Below are positions 25,927-35,447 of a stretch of DNA of 64,000 nucleotides, one piece after another. Where the stretch lies: positions 11,490-75,489 of the forward strand of contig CAVPOY010000020.1 in assembly GCA_963707135.1 (NCBI GenBank), written 5' to 3'. The stretch comes from JBGSTR01 sp963707135 (lineage in GTDB: Bacteria > Pseudomonadota > Gammaproteobacteria > Chromatiales > Chromatiaceae). The position numbers were made by a program, and so were the translations under genes. The notes below the pieces were generated by a model. The model was not told the origin of the DNA. It saw nothing but the letters and a program-made list of their open reading frames with translations, and did no database searches. The stretch's first letter is position 1, and each line of letters starts with the position of its first letter.

Positions 25927-26655
25927 ATGCGAATCATCCTCCTCCGTCACTTCAAAACAGTAAACAATGCGGCACGGCGGATCATGGGTTGGGGCGACGC
26001 CCCCCGCGCCGAGGGCTGGGAGGCCGATCTGCAGTATGTGGATCGGGTGCTCGCCAGGAAGCACGTCCAGATCGACGCCTTCTATTCGAGCGCCTTGGGC
26101 CGCGCCCGCGACACGGCGCTCTACTATGCCGAGAAGCGTGGACAGGATTTTGTCCGCTCGACCCCCGAGCTGAACGAGGTCAATTACGGCAGCTTCATCG
26201 AGCTCTCGAAGCAGCGGGTCGAGCAGATCTGCCCCGAATACAAGACGGACGCGGACTACGTCTTTCCGGAAGGCGAGAGCTTTCGGCAGATGCAGCGGCG
26301 CAGCGTCGGCTACATCCTGTCCCTGCAGACCACCCACAAGCACGACAACCTGCTAGTCGTGGCCCACGCCGGTGTTATCCGTGGGCTCGTCAGCCACTTT
26401 CTGGGCCTCGACCTGGCGGCGAATCTCAAGCGAAAGGTCTCGCACCGCTACATCGGCGAGCTCAGGATCGAAGCCGACACCTGTGTTTTCTATGACGAGC
26501 TTGGACGGCCGTCCGGCTTTGTGAAGGACGGCGTGATCGAGGTTCCCTGGCAGAGGGCGGGAGTGCACGCCACGGCAAGCGGCAACGCCCATCTAGCCGG
26601 CGGGGAGAAGCATTTGCAGGCCGTTCCGGCGCTCTCCGCGTCCACCAGCTACTGA
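25927..26655 (+). CDS. Histidine phosphatase family protein
   Basis: A 242-residue member of the phosphoglycerate mutase-like superfamily. The catalytic histidine is in IILLRHFKTVNN (an RHF variant of the common RHG), the second in VVAHAGVIRGLVSHFLG. SSALGRARDTALYY and ELNEVNYGSF also match. I chose the ATG at 25927 at the conserved N-terminus; open frame further upstream is unlikely coding. Substrate is unknown; small-molecule phosphatase activity is likely. The C-terminal 35 residues appear variable and unstructured. Confidence 0.9.
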   Translation: MRIILLRHFKTVNNAARRIMGWGDAPRAEGWEADLQYVDRVLARKHVQIDAFYSSALGRARDTALYYAEKRGQDFVRSTPELNEVNYGSFIELSKQRVEQICPEYKTDADYVFPEGESFRQMQRRSVGYILSLQTTHKHDNLLVVAHAGVIRGLVSHFLGLDLAANLKRKVSHRYIGELRIEADTCVFYDELGRPSGFVKDGVIEVPWQRAGVHATASGNAHLAGGEKHLQAVPALSASTSY

Positions 26656-26705
26656 GTCACCGCCGGGTGCCGGCGCGATTTCCGCCCGCGCCCTCCGCGC
26701 GCTCG

Positions 26706-27989
26706 TCAGAGCATCCCCAGCGTCCGCGGCAGCCACAGGGAGAGTGCCGGCCAGTAGGTCAGCACCATCAGGAATACCAGCATGGTCAGCAGCCACGGGA
26801 AGCAGGCGATGGTCGTCTCCGTCATTCCCATGCGGGCGATGCCGCTCGCCACATAGAGATTCAGCCCCACCGGCGGCGTGATCATGCCGATCTCCATGTT
26901 CACCGTGATCATGACCCCGAAATGGATGGGGTCGATGCCGAGCGCCATCGCCACCGGGAACAGGATCGGCGCCGTGATCAGGATGATCGACGACGGCTCC
27001 ATGATGTTGCCGGCGAGCAGCAGCATGACGTTCACCACCGCCAGGAACCCGATGGGCCCGAGCCCCGTGTCCACCAGCCACCCGGCGAGCGCCTGGGGTA
27101 TGTTCTCGTGGGTCAGCAGGAACGAGAACAGCACCGCGTTGGTGATGATGTAGAGCAGCATCGCGGACATGTTCGCCGAGTCGAGCAGCACCTTTGACAC
27201 CCGTCTGAGCGGCATGTCTCGGTAGACGAAGACGGAGACCACGAAGGCATAAACCGCGCTCATCGCGGCCGCCTCGGTGGGGGTGAACATCCCGGAGTAG
27301 ATGCCGCCCATGACGACGACGATCAGGAACAGGCCCCACATCGACTGCCGAAAGGCGTCGAACCGTTGACGCCAGGTCGCCTTCGGCAAGCGCGGGTAGT
27401 TGCCGCGGCGGGCGCGCCACCAGGTGGTGAGGCCCAGCATGGTGCCTAGCACCAGACCAGGGATGATGCCGGCAATAAAGAGCGCCCCCACCGAGCTGTT
27501 GGTCGATACCGCGTACATGACCATCACGATCGACGGCGGGATCAGGATCCCCAGGCCACCCGAGGAGGCGACCACGCCGGTGCCGAAGCGTACCGGAAAG
27601 CCCTGCTTGACCATCGCCGGGAGCAGGATGGAGCCGATGGCCACGACGGTGGCCGGCGACGAGCCCGATACCGCGGCGAACAGCGCGCAGGCGAGCACCG
27701 CGGCCAGCCCCAGACCGCCGTGCCAATGCCCCACCATGCTGGTGGCGAAGGCGATCATCCGCCGGGCCACGCCGCCATGGGTCAGGAAGTTGCCGGCAAG
27801 GATGAAGAACGGGATCGCCATGATCTCGAACTTCTCGATTCCGGTGAACAGCTTGAGCGCCACCGACTCGATCGGCACTTGCGTCATGGTGAACATGAAC
27901 GTCAGCACCGTGAGGCCGAGCGCGATGGACACCGGCATCCCGGTCAGCATCAAGGTCAGCAGCAGGCCAAAGATGATCGCGGCGCTCAC
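26706..27989 (-). CDS. dctM: TRAP transporter large permease subunit (DctM type)
   Basis: A 427-residue integral membrane protein with about 12 helices. It forms the translocation channel of a tripartite ATP-independent periplasmic transporter driven by a sodium or proton gradient. Family motifs are GMPVSIALGLTVLTF, VAVSGSSPATVVAIGSI, GGLGILIPPSIVMVMYAV, and FTPTEAAAMSAVYAF. It lies 15 bases after the small permease gene and completes the minus-strand dctP-dctQ-dctM operon. Confidence 0.94.
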   Translation of the reverse strand: MSAAIIFGLLLTLMLTGMPVSIALGLTVLTFMFTMTQVPIESVALKLFTGIEKFEIMAIPFFILAGNFLTHGGVARRMIAFATSMVGHWHGGLGLAAVLACALFAAVSGSSPATVVAIGSILLPAMVKQGFPVRFGTGVVASSGGLGILIPPSIVMVMYAVSTNSSVGALFIAGIIPGLVLGTMLGLTTWWRARRGNYPRLPKATWRQRFDAFRQSMWGLFLIVVVMGGIYSGMFTPTEAAAMSAVYAFVVSVFVYRDMPLRRVSKVLLDSANMSAMLLYIITNAVLFSFLLTHENIPQALAGWLVDTGLGPIGFLAVVNVMLLLAGNIMEPSSIILITAPILFPVAMALGIDPIHFGVMITVNMEIGMITPPVGLNLYVASGIARMGMTETTIACFPWLLTMLVFLMVLTYWPALSLWLPRTLGML

Positions 27990-28004
27990 TGGCGGTCCTC
28001 CGCG

Positions 28005-28700
28005 TCACGCCCGGCTCGCGGGGTCCGGGGCCGAGCGTTTGCTTTTCGGATGTCCGGCATGCAGGTGCTCGCGGTCTTCCGTGAGCTCCACCGCCTCGCC
28101 GATCATGACGTTCTCGGGCTCGCCGGTTAGCTGTGCCTCTTCCACCTGCTCGTCGAGTCCCTCGACGTGGGCATGCTCGTGGACCGGCAGCTCACCGGTC
28201 CGCCAGTACGACCAGGCCACCTGCAGGAATCGGAAACACATCAGAAAGGAGCCCAGCGGGATCGCCAGATAGACGATCCAGACCGGTACCTCGAGGTCGG
28301 GTGAGATGCTGTCGGTGTGCGCGATGTGCCAGACGAAATTGGCGCCGAAGCTGCCGACGACCCCGGTAAAGAAGGCACCAGCAAGCAGCCCGAACAGCAC
28401 CACCTTATCCCGGATGCGCTCGCCGAGCTGATTGATCAAGACATCGACGCCGACATGGATACCGGTTCGCACCCCGTAGGCGGCGCCGAACTTGGCCATC
28501 CAGACGAACATGTAGATGCACAGCTCCTGTGCCCAGCTTAGATCGATGGCGAACAGCCAGTCATAGGGGGCTTCCCAGTCCCAGGTCGCTACCATATCGA
28601 GGCTGTAGCGGTGCGCCACCGCTACGAAGATCAACAGGGTCGCCGCTCCGATGAGAAAGGCGATCAGCCATTCTTCGAGGTGATCGAGGACCTTGAGCAT
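28005..28700 (-). CDS. dctQ: TRAP transporter small permease subunit (DctQ type)
   Basis: A 231-residue protein with four membrane helices: FLIGAATLLIFVAVAHRYSL, a segment with ELCIYMFVWMAKFGAAYGVRTGIHVGVDVL, FGLLAGAFFTGVVGSFG, and VWIVYLAIPLGSFLMCFRFLQ. ELCIYMFVWMAKFGAAYGVRTG is typical of DctQ. The C-terminal 60 residues are hydrophilic and longer than usual (HEHAHVEGLDEQVEEAQLTG), perhaps a cytoplasmic tail. Confidence 0.92.
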   Translation of the reverse strand: MLKVLDHLEEWLIAFLIGAATLLIFVAVAHRYSLDMVATWDWEAPYDWLFAIDLSWAQELCIYMFVWMAKFGAAYGVRTGIHVGVDVLINQLGERIRDKVVLFGLLAGAFFTGVVGSFGANFVWHIAHTDSISPDLEVPVWIVYLAIPLGSFLMCFRFLQVAWSYWRTGELPVHEHAHVEGLDEQVEEAQLTGEPENVMIGEAVELTEDREHLHAGHPKSKRSAPDPASRA

Positions 28701-28790
28701 GACGTGGCTCCGTTGGCGGGCGCCGCGGACGGACCCCTACATGCCCGGCGCTCTCTCCGCGATGGGCAGGGGCGCGCCGGGCGGATCGGC

Positions 28791-28815
28791 GCTGCCGGGG
28801 CGTGGCCTCGGCAGC
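28791..28815 (-). promoter_or_regulatory. GC-rich hairpin between dctP and dctQ
   Basis: GCTGCCG (28791-28797) pairs with CGGCAGC (28809-28815), with an extra pair of G-C steps inside the loop. It lies nine bases after the dctP stop and has no T run. Such hairpins downstream of periplasmic-binding-protein genes often protect the upstream mRNA and reduce readthrough into the permease genes; that role here is inferred. Confidence 0.45.
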
Positions 28816-28823
28816 CGCGGGGA

Positions 28824-29828
28824 TCAGAGCTGGCTGCAGTCGCAGCCGGTTTCCTCGTAGATGGACTCGATCAGGTCCTTGCCGATCCGGTCCTCCATCT
28901 TGCGATGGACCTTGACCAGCGCCTTCTTCCAGGCCGCCTTCTGCTCGGGCGTGAGCTCGATGATCTCGCTCTTGCCGCTTTCGCGGACCTTGGCCATCGC
29001 GTCGTCATTCTCCTGCTTGGCGATCTCGTTGGCGTAGTCGGTGGCGTCCTTCATGGCGCCCTCGAGCGTCGTGCGGATGTCCTCGGGCAGCCCGTCCCAG
29101 AACGCCTTGTTGACGATCACCGCGTAGCCCAGGTAGCCGTGGTTGGAGTCGGTGACGTACGGCTGGACCTCGAACATCTTCTGGGTGTAGAGGTTCGACG
29201 GCGGGTTCTCGGTGCCGTCGACGACGCCGGTCTGCAGGGCCTGGTAGACCTCGGAGAAGGCCATGGTCTGGGGATTGGCGCCTAGCGCGCGCATCTGGGC
29301 GTCGAGCACCTTGGAGGACTGGATGCGCATCTTCAGGCCGCGGAAGTCCTTGACCTCGCGCAGCGGCTTGTTGGCGCTCATGACCTTGAAGCCGTTGTCC
29401 CAGAAGGCCAGCCCGAGAATCCCCTTGTCCTCGAGCTTCTTCAGCAGCCCCTGGCCGATCGGTCCCTGGGTCACCTTATGGAGCTGGTCGTAGTCGTCGA
29501 AGAGGTAGGGCAGATCGAAGACCTCGAACGCCTGGACGCCGAGCGGTCCGAACTTGGCCAGCGACGGGGCCAGCATCTGCACCGCCCCGAGCTGCAGGGC
29601 CTCGATCTCCTCCTTGTCCTTGTACAGGGTGCTGTTCGGGTAGACCTCGACCTTGACGCGGCCGTTGGTGCGCTCCTCGGCCAACTTCTTGAAGTGATCG
29701 GCGGCCTTGCCCTTGGGCGTGTCGGTGGCGACCACGTGACTGAACTTGATTACGATGGGCTCTTCGGCACCGGCGGCCGCTACGCCCAGGCACAAAGCCA
29801 CACCGACCATCAGCGTGTGCAGTTTCAT
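28824..29828 (-). CDS. dctP: TRAP transporter substrate-binding protein DctP
   Basis: A 334-residue periplasmic binding protein with signal peptide MKLHTLMVGVALCLGVAAAG (cleavage near AGAEE). Family motifs are IVIKFSHVVATDTPKGKAADHF, the substrate arginine region KDFRGLKMRIQSSKVLDA, and FSEVYQALQTGVVDGTENPPSN. These are typical of C4-dicarboxylate-type DctP proteins, whose arginine pairs with a carboxylate. The exact substrate is not fixed by the sequence. Start is the ATG with GGAAGGAG upstream. It is the first gene of the operon. Confidence 0.94.
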   Translation of the reverse strand: MKLHTLMVGVALCLGVAAAGAEEPIVIKFSHVVATDTPKGKAADHFKKLAEERTNGRVKVEVYPNSTLYKDKEEIEALQLGAVQMLAPSLAKFGPLGVQAFEVFDLPYLFDDYDQLHKVTQGPIGQGLLKKLEDKGILGLAFWDNGFKVMSANKPLREVKDFRGLKMRIQSSKVLDAQMRALGANPQTMAFSEVYQALQTGVVDGTENPPSNLYTQKMFEVQPYVTDSNHGYLGYAVIVNKAFWDGLPEDIRTTLEGAMKDATDYANEIAKQENDDAMAKVRESGKSEIIELTPEQKAAWKKALVKVHRKMEDRIGKDLIESIYEETGCDCSQL

Positions 29829-30130
29829 CGGTCTCTTTCTCCTTTCGGAAGTTGAATCTTGTTATTTATTGCACCCTTCGACGGGGGCAGCGCCATTTTG
29901 GCCGCTATATGACGATTTGACTACCGGTAATTTCAATCGCGGTCCTCGTCAGGGGGCTTGGCGCACCGCTCGGGTATCGGCCGCCGTGCATCCAAGCCGC
30001 GGCCGCTCAAGCGCTGCGGCGCCTCGTTCGTGACCGCTTTGGGGCCGGATTCGGGTTCGAACGGACTATTCCCGGCCTGCCGAATCCCAACTGACACGCA
30101 CCGGGATACCGGGGCGAACCGGGATTAATC
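29829..30130. other. Intergenic gap upstream of dctP
   Basis: About 300 bases between the dctP start and the end of the next leftward gene. An AT-rich patch at about 29855-29875 (TTGTTATTTATTG) is a plausible position for the dctP promoter. I see no convincing coding frame, tRNA or terminator. A GGTTCGAAC string near 30056 resembles a tRNA T-loop but has no flanking stems. Confidence 0.4.
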
Positions 30131-31579
30131 TCAAAATCCCCCGCCGGTGCGGAAACCGCCACCGCCTCCGCCCCCGCCGCCGAAACCGCCACCGCCGAAT
30201 CCGCCGCGTCTCGGTGAACCGACCACATCGCCGATCCCGCCCCCCCAAACGGAACCGCGTCCGAAGCCCCCCGATCCGAAGCTCGGGTCCGAGCGCTGGG
30301 GCCGATAGCTCTGTTGCTCCTGAAGCACCTTCCAGAGAAGACGGCGGTCGAGCATTCCGTTGAGGAACTGACCCAGCATCATCGCGATCATCGCATCGTC
30401 GCCGAAGGTGGAGCCGGCCCGGTCGTAACGGCTTCGCTTGAAGTCCGAGCGCAGGGCCTCGAGCTCCGCGAGACGCTGCTGCTGCTGCCTGATGGTCTCC
30501 CGTAGACCTTGAACGGATGCCTCCTGCTGCCGGCGCTGGTCCTCCCGCTGGAGCAGGCGGTTCACGATCAGGTCGTCGTCCGGATAAGGCGTCGCCAGGG
30601 CCTCGCGGCGCAGTTCCATGAGGTCGTCGCGCTGGAACTCGGTGGCGAGGTATTCGATCGCCTTGCGGGTGTGGTCGTCCTCGCCCGAGGCGAAGGCGGA
30701 CTTGCGTGCGAGCAACGCCTGGTGCTCGGTTTCGGACTCCCCAATGCGCAGGTCGATCGCGTCGAGCCTGGCCTGCTCCTCGACGACGCGCTGCTCCAGG
30801 GGTGGTATGCCGTCCGCCTCCCGGGCCTCGGTATCGAGTTTCTTCAGCGCGGAGAACTCGGCCTCGGCGGCCGACTTGAGGCCATTGGCGTGCTCGCGCA
30901 ACCGATCCGGAATCTCGTTGAGTCGACTGAAGTTGGCCCGTGCGTCGGCGAAACCGATCAGTCTCGCGACCTTGCCGTCGAGCCAGCGCGTCAAGCCGCT
31001 GGCCCGGTAGTCCGGAAGGCCGTACTGGCGCCCCCACAGGTACATGAACAGCGGATCCGCCCGGTAGGAATCGCCCTTATGCTCCCGTTCGGCCTCGCTT
31101 TGTTTCGCCTTCTCGTCGGCGTGCACGGCCGTGCGCTCGGCCTCGTGCGCCCGTTCCCGCTGGGCCTGATAGGCCGGGTCAGCGTCGAGTCTGGCCTGCG
31201 TAACGGCCTCGGCAGCGTCCACGGCCTCGGCCGCCGCATCGAGCCGTTCGGCCTGAGACGTGCGCTCGGCCTCGATGAGCGTGCGCCGCTCCTCATTGGC
31301 GCGGATCTCTTCGAGCAGAGTCTGCAGCGCCTGCTGCCGCTGGGCCAGCAGCACGATGACCTGCTGCTCGGCGCGGTCGAGATGCTGAATCAGCTCGGTA
31401 TCGGCCAGCAGGTCGAGGCGCACTCGCGCCAGGTCCCGGTAGTCCTTGGTCTGGGCCTGCTGCTGCTCGACCAGCGCCTGGTTGACCGCCTCGATCTTGC
31501 CTTCCACCGCGTCGATCTTGGCGTGCGCCTCGTTCAGCGCCCGGTCGATGCTGGCCAGCGTCTGTTGTCCCGAGATCAT
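30131..31579 (-). CDS. Coiled-coil protein with glycine-rich C-terminal tail (third gene of DUF6384 cassette)
   Basis: A 482-residue protein without a signal peptide. Residues 1-170 are predicted long coiled coils (QQTLASIDRALNEAHAKID, DRAEQQVIVLLAQRQQAL). About 175-400 contain LFMYLWGRQYGLPDYRASGL, a conserved-looking WGR-type segment, followed by further coiled coils. The final 60 residues are mainly GGFGGGGFGGGG. The 5' neighbour (DUF6384) ends 40 bases upstream, so the genes are co-transcribed. I recognise no named domain; the order with the two upstream genes suggests a structural role at a membrane. The low-complexity tail could mediate self-association. Confidence 0.75.
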   Translation of the reverse strand: MISGQQTLASIDRALNEAHAKIDAVEGKIEAVNQALVEQQQAQTKDYRDLARVRLDLLADTELIQHLDRAEQQVIVLLAQRQQALQTLLEEIRANEERRTLIEAERTSQAERLDAAAEAVDAAEAVTQARLDADPAYQAQRERAHEAERTAVHADEKAKQSEAEREHKGDSYRADPLFMYLWGRQYGLPDYRASGLTRWLDGKVARLIGFADARANFSRLNEIPDRLREHANGLKSAAEAEFSALKKLDTEAREADGIPPLEQRVVEEQARLDAIDLRIGESETEHQALLARKSAFASGEDDHTRKAIEYLATEFQRDDLMELRREALATPYPDDDLIVNRLLQREDQRRQQEASVQGLRETIRQQQQRLAELEALRSDFKRSRYDRAGSTFGDDAMIAMMLGQFLNGMLDRRLLWKVLQEQQSYRPQRSDPSFGSGGFGRGSVWGGGIGDVVGSPRRGGFGGGGFGGGGGGGGGFRTGGGF

Positions 31580-31619
31580 ATGCTTCCTCCGTCACCGCCG
31601 GTGCCGGCCCCGGGGCGCG

Positions 31620-32567
31620 CTACCATTGAGTGATTGCGCCGCCAGTGGTCTTCATTTCGTACTCGGGTGTCAGATGGCCCCGGGACTTGTAGCCGAAGCG
31701 GTCGCGCTCGATGATGCCGTCGTCGGCCTTGTCGCTGCCGACCGACTCGAAGGTGCCCTGATCCACCCGTAGACCCCAGGCTGGCACGCGTTCGATGGCG
31801 CCGGACTCCTCGTTCTCGATCGGAACCTTCAGAATCTTGCCGGTCGGATCGACGGCCTCGACGATGACGTAGAAATTGCGCGCGCCGACGTTCGCGTCCG
31901 GAATGCGCCAGACGCCCGAGCGCTCGCCCGGACGGTTGACGATCCGGAGGGTGTACTCCTGCTCCAGCGTCGTTCGAATGTCCTCCAGGTGCGCCAGCGC
32001 GTCGCGCGCGGCGTCGGTGTCGTCCTTCTTGAGCGCCGCCTGGCCGAGATTGTAAAAACGCTCCAGGGCCTCACGCGCCTCCTCGGTCTGGGCCAGCTCC
32101 ACGGCCTGGGTCCGGAGGTCCGCCAGGTCGTCTGGCAACCTCGCGTTCGGCCCAACGACGGTGAAGTAATTAACCGCTCCTGCCAGGACGCCGACACCGG
32201 CGGCGCCGCCGACCCATTTGCCCCAGCGCCCGCGGCTGACATAGATCCGGGCCAGTTTGGTGCCGATCGACTCGGGAGGCGGCTTGTAGGTGAAACGTTC
32301 CTCCTTGAGCGCGGCGACCCCCTGCTCGATCACATGGTCGGGCACCTCGATGCCCTGGGCCGCGTAGATCTTGCGCAGTCGCGCCTTCAGGTCGTCCTCG
32401 CGGCCGGCCTCGTCGAGCTCCCTCTTGACCAGGCGCTCTCGCCGGCGAAGCGTGTCCACCACGTCCATCGCGAGCATGACGTCGTCGAGGGGCGGCTTCG
32501 ACCCGGCCGCCGCACCCGCGGGGTGAACCCCGACAACTGCCGGGGCCTTGGCAACATCCGCGCTCAT
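31620..32567 (-). CDS. DUF6384-like membrane-anchored protein (second gene of cassette)
   Basis: A 315-residue protein. The N-terminal part is cytoplasmic-looking with a helical LDDVMLAMDVVDTLRRRERLVKRELDE and KIYAAQGIEVPDHVIEQGVAAL. A single hydrophobic segment follows at about residue 115-135 (WVGGAAGVGVLAGAVNYFTVV). A helical spacer, then a beta-rich C-terminal domain (RNFYVIVEAVDPTGKILKVPI, ERVPAWGLRVDQGTFESV) complete it. These features fit the DUF6384 family, of unknown function. It starts in an ATGA overlap with the upstream gene. Confidence 0.75.
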   Translation of the reverse strand: MSADVAKAPAVVGVHPAGAAAGSKPPLDDVMLAMDVVDTLRRRERLVKRELDEAGREDDLKARLRKIYAAQGIEVPDHVIEQGVAALKEERFTYKPPPESIGTKLARIYVSRGRWGKWVGGAAGVGVLAGAVNYFTVVGPNARLPDDLADLRTQAVELAQTEEAREALERFYNLGQAALKKDDTDAARDALAHLEDIRTTLEQEYTLRIVNRPGERSGVWRIPDANVGARNFYVIVEAVDPTGKILKVPIENEESGAIERVPAWGLRVDQGTFESVGSDKADDGIIERDRFGYKSRGHLTPEYEMKTTGGAITQW

Positions 32568-33754
32568 GATCCGGTTTCGAGCACCAGACCCTTGCCCTCG
32601 TCGGCCAAACGCGCCAGCTTGCGCTTTCCGTCCTCGACCGCGTCGCGGATCTCCTCGGCGTTGCGGGTGCTCTGCTTGCGCATCTCCTCGATGATCTCGT
32701 GCGACTTGGTCTGCCAGGTCACCACGGAGTCGACGAGCTTCTTGACCGACTCGGCACGGATGGTCGGGCCGTAACCGGCCTTGACGGCCGCCTCCTGGAC
32801 CTTGCCGCCGATGTCGGCAAGGACCTCCAGCGACTGGCTGACCCCTTCCTTCATCGCCTCGACGGTCTGGGTGCCCTCGTGCAGCCCGAACATGCCGGTG
32901 AAGGAGGCCGTCAGCGCGGTCAGCACCACCTCGTTGGTGCTGAAGAAGCTCACCGCCTGGGCGTAGACCCGCTCCTTGGCGTTGGTGGTCTGCAGCAGCC
33001 GCGCCATGACCACCTCGGAGGTGTTGTAGCTGACGGTCAGGTTGTCCGAGAGGTCCTTCGCGATCTGGTAGCGCTTCTCCTCGTTCTGCAGAGCGCGCAC
33101 CCGCTCGTCGCGGGCCAACTCGAGCTTCGCGCGCTCGGCCGGGTTGTCGCCCGCGTAGGCCTCGACCGCCTTCATCGCCTCGTCGACCCCGGCCTTTGCC
33201 GTGTCGAGCTTACCCTCGGCGGTCTTCAGCACCTCGAGCGCCAGCACCTCGGACTCCTTCAGCGCCCCGCGGTAGTCCTGATAGGCGTTCAGGATCTTCT
33301 GCTCGCGCTGAATCTGGTCGTTGGTCGAGGCCGTCACGTCCAGGTAGGTGTCCTTGATCTTGTCGAAGCGGCTGGCGATATCGCCCCGGGTCACCTTCAT
33401 CCAGACATTACCGATGCGCTCGAAGGTGTCGAGCTTCCCGTCCTCGATCTGGTCGACCATGGACTTGGCGTCGTCTCGGATGCTGTTGAAGGCGTTGGTG
33501 ATCTCCTCGTAACGCTCGCCGATCTCCATCGCCTGGACCTGCTCGCGAACAATGTCGTTGAACAGCGAGGCCTGGTTCAGCGTGCGGGCGATCGCCGCGA
33601 TCCGCCCCTCGTCGAGGTCCGAAATCTGGTTCAGCAGGGCGATGATGGGCTCCACCTGATTGTCGTCGCCGGCGGGGACCAGCCCCAGGTCGTGCAGGCT
33701 ATTCATCGCCTTGTCCAGATACTTCATGGGGGTCGCCGTTATGGTCGTAGTCAT
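32564..33754 (-). CDS. TelA-like helical protein (first gene of DUF6384 cassette)
   Basis: A 396-residue, almost entirely alpha-helical protein starting at the ATG at 33752-33754, with GGAGGAATC just upstream. Stretches such as MKYLDKAMNSLHDLGLVPAG, ALLNQISDLDEGRIAAIAR, RALQNEEKRYQIAKDLSDN and LTALTASFTGMFGLHEGTQTVEAMKEGV resemble proteins loosely annotated as cell-surface or TelA-like (toxic-anion resistance) proteins. The similarity to TelA is weak. There is no signal peptide, so a surface location is doubtful. It leads the three-gene cassette, with an ATGA overlap to the DUF6384 gene. Confidence 0.7.
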   Translation of the reverse strand: MTTTITATPMKYLDKAMNSLHDLGLVPAGDDNQVEPIIALLNQISDLDEGRIAAIARTLNQASLFNDIVREQVQAMEIGERYEEITNAFNSIRDDAKSMVDQIEDGKLDTFERIGNVWMKVTRGDIASRFDKIKDTYLDVTASTNDQIQREQKILNAYQDYRGALKESEVLALEVLKTAEGKLDTAKAGVDEAMKAVEAYAGDNPAERAKLELARDERVRALQNEEKRYQIAKDLSDNLTVSYNTSEVVMARLLQTTNAKERVYAQAVSFFSTNEVVLTALTASFTGMFGLHEGTQTVEAMKEGVSQSLEVLADIGGKVQEAAVKAGYGPTIRAESVKKLVDSVVTWQTKSHEIIEEMRKQSTRNAEEIRDAVEDGKRKLARLADEGKGLVLETGS

Positions 33755-33999
33755 GATTCCTCCGGCCTCGGGGTGGGCTTTCTCGTTGGTGTTGCTGTTC
33801 TGGCGTCCCCGAAACGCCGCCTCACGCGGCTCGGTTAACGCCCAAAGTGTGTTTAATAAGTGATGACGATCCGGGATACAAGCCCGGCCGCGAAACTGGC
33901 AAACTTGGCGGACCATAATCCGGGCCGGCGCGAAACCCACTCCTGCGCCGGCGCCACCGTCCGACCCATCAACCAAACGAAGAGCCCCGGGGAGAAGCC

Positions 34000-35363
34000 A
34001 TGAGCGACGCGGTCAAGTTCCTGCTGGACGAGCAGCACCTGCCACGAGACTGGTACAACATCAACGCGGACCTGCCCGAACCGCTGCCACCGGTGCTGCA
34101 CCCCGGCACCAAGCAGCCGATCACCCCCGACGACCTGGCGGTCATCTTCCCGCGCGCCGTGATCGAGCAGGAGATGAGCCCGGACCGCGAGATCGAGATC
34201 CCCGAGCCGGTGCGCGACGTCTACCGGCAGTGGCGGCCCTCCCCCCTGTTCCGCGCGCGGCGGCTGGAGAAGGCGCTGGATACCCCGGCGAAGATCTACT
34301 ACAAGTACGAGGGCGTCAGCCCCGCCGGCAGCCACAAGCCCAACACCGCCATCGCCCAGGCTTTCTACAACAAACAGGAAGGCGTCAAGCGCATCACCAC
34401 CGAGACCGGGGCCGGCCAGTGGGGCTCGTCCCTGGCGCTGGCCGGCTCGTTCTTCGGACTCGAGATCGTCGTCTACATGGTCAAGGTGAGCTACCAGCAG
34501 AAGCCCTACCGCCGGGCCTTCATGGAGACCTTCGGCGCCCAGTGCATCGCCAGCCCGTCCGATACCACCGAGTCCGGCCGCGCGATCCTCGCCGAGCACC
34601 CGGACAGCACCGGCAGCCTCGGCATCGCCATCAGCGAGGCGGTCGAGATGGCCGCGCAGCGCGACGACACCAAGTACGCGCTCGGCAGCGTGCTGAACCA
34701 CGTGCTGCTGCACCAGACCGTGATCGGCCTGGAGGCCCAGAAGCAGATGGAGATGGCCGGCGACTATCCGGACATGGTCATCGGCTGCACCGGCGGCGGC
34801 AGCAACTTCGCCGGCATTGCCTTCCCGTTCCTCGGCGAACAGCTTGCGCGGACGGCAAGAGCACCCGCTTCGTCGCGGTCGAGCCGTCGGCCTGCCCGAC
34901 CCTGACCAAGGGCCTGTTCGCCTACGACTTCGGCGACACCGGCCACCTGACCCCGCTGGTCAAGATGTACACCCTGGGCTCCAGCTTCGTGCCGCCGGGC
35001 TTCCACGCCGGCGGTCTGCGCTACCACGGCATGGCCCCGCAGATCAGCCACCTGGCCGCGCTCGGCTACATCGAGCCGCGCTCCTACAATCAGCTCGAGT
35101 GTTTCGCGGCGGGCGTCCAGTTCGCCAAGGCCGAGGGCATCATCCCCGCCCCGGAGGCCAACCACGCGGTCAAGGCCGCGATCCACGAGGCGGAGAAGTG
35201 CCGCGAATCGGGCGAGGCCAAGACCATCCTGTTCAACCTCTGCGGCCACGGCCACTTCGACATGCAGGCCTACACCGACTACCTCGGCGGCAAGCTCAAG
35301 GACCTGGAGTACGACGAGTCCGAGGTCGCCATGGCCCTGGCCGGGCTGCCTTCGGTCGCCTGA
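34000..35363 (+). pseudogene. TrpB-like pyridoxal-phosphate enzyme (TrpB2 type), one apparent frameshift
   Basis: Two frames together encode about 454 residues of the TrpB2 family, tryptophan synthase beta chain-like enzymes. The start has GGGGAGAAGCC upstream. The pyridoxal-phosphate lysine is Lys113 in PAGSHKPNTA; the phosphate loop is CTGGGSNFAG. At about 34842-34858 the frame moves by minus one (a base missing compared with the expected EQLRG.GKSTRFVAVE), after which STRFVAVEPSACPTLTKG continues intact to LAGLPSVA. Conservation on both sides suggests a recent mutation or an assembly error, so the gene may be functional. No trpA or other trp genes are adjacent. Confidence 0.9.
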
Positions 35364-35376
35364 GCATTTAGGCGCC

Positions 35377-35410
35377 GGAGATCGCGGCAGCACCAACCGC
35401 CGCGATCTCC
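35377..35410 (+). terminator. Strong hairpin downstream of trpB2 (terminator-like, no T run)
   Basis: A perfect 12-base-pair stem (GGAGATCGCGGC at 35377-35388 with its complement at 35399-35410), 10-base loop, 14 bases after the trpB2 stop. The absence of a T run makes Rho-independent termination uncertain; it may protect the 3' end. Confidence 0.5.
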
Positions 35411-35447
35411 CGGAGCCCGCATAATCCAGCGTCGGGATCCAAGCCCG

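Noticed and set aside
30046..30070. GGTTCGAAC that resembles a tRNA T-loop
   Set aside because: No acceptor, D or anticodon stems can be built around it.
34842..34858. Programmed minus-one frameshift in trpB2
   Set aside because: No slippery heptamer or downstream stem was seen, and TrpB2 is normally a single frame; a mutation or sequencing error is simpler.
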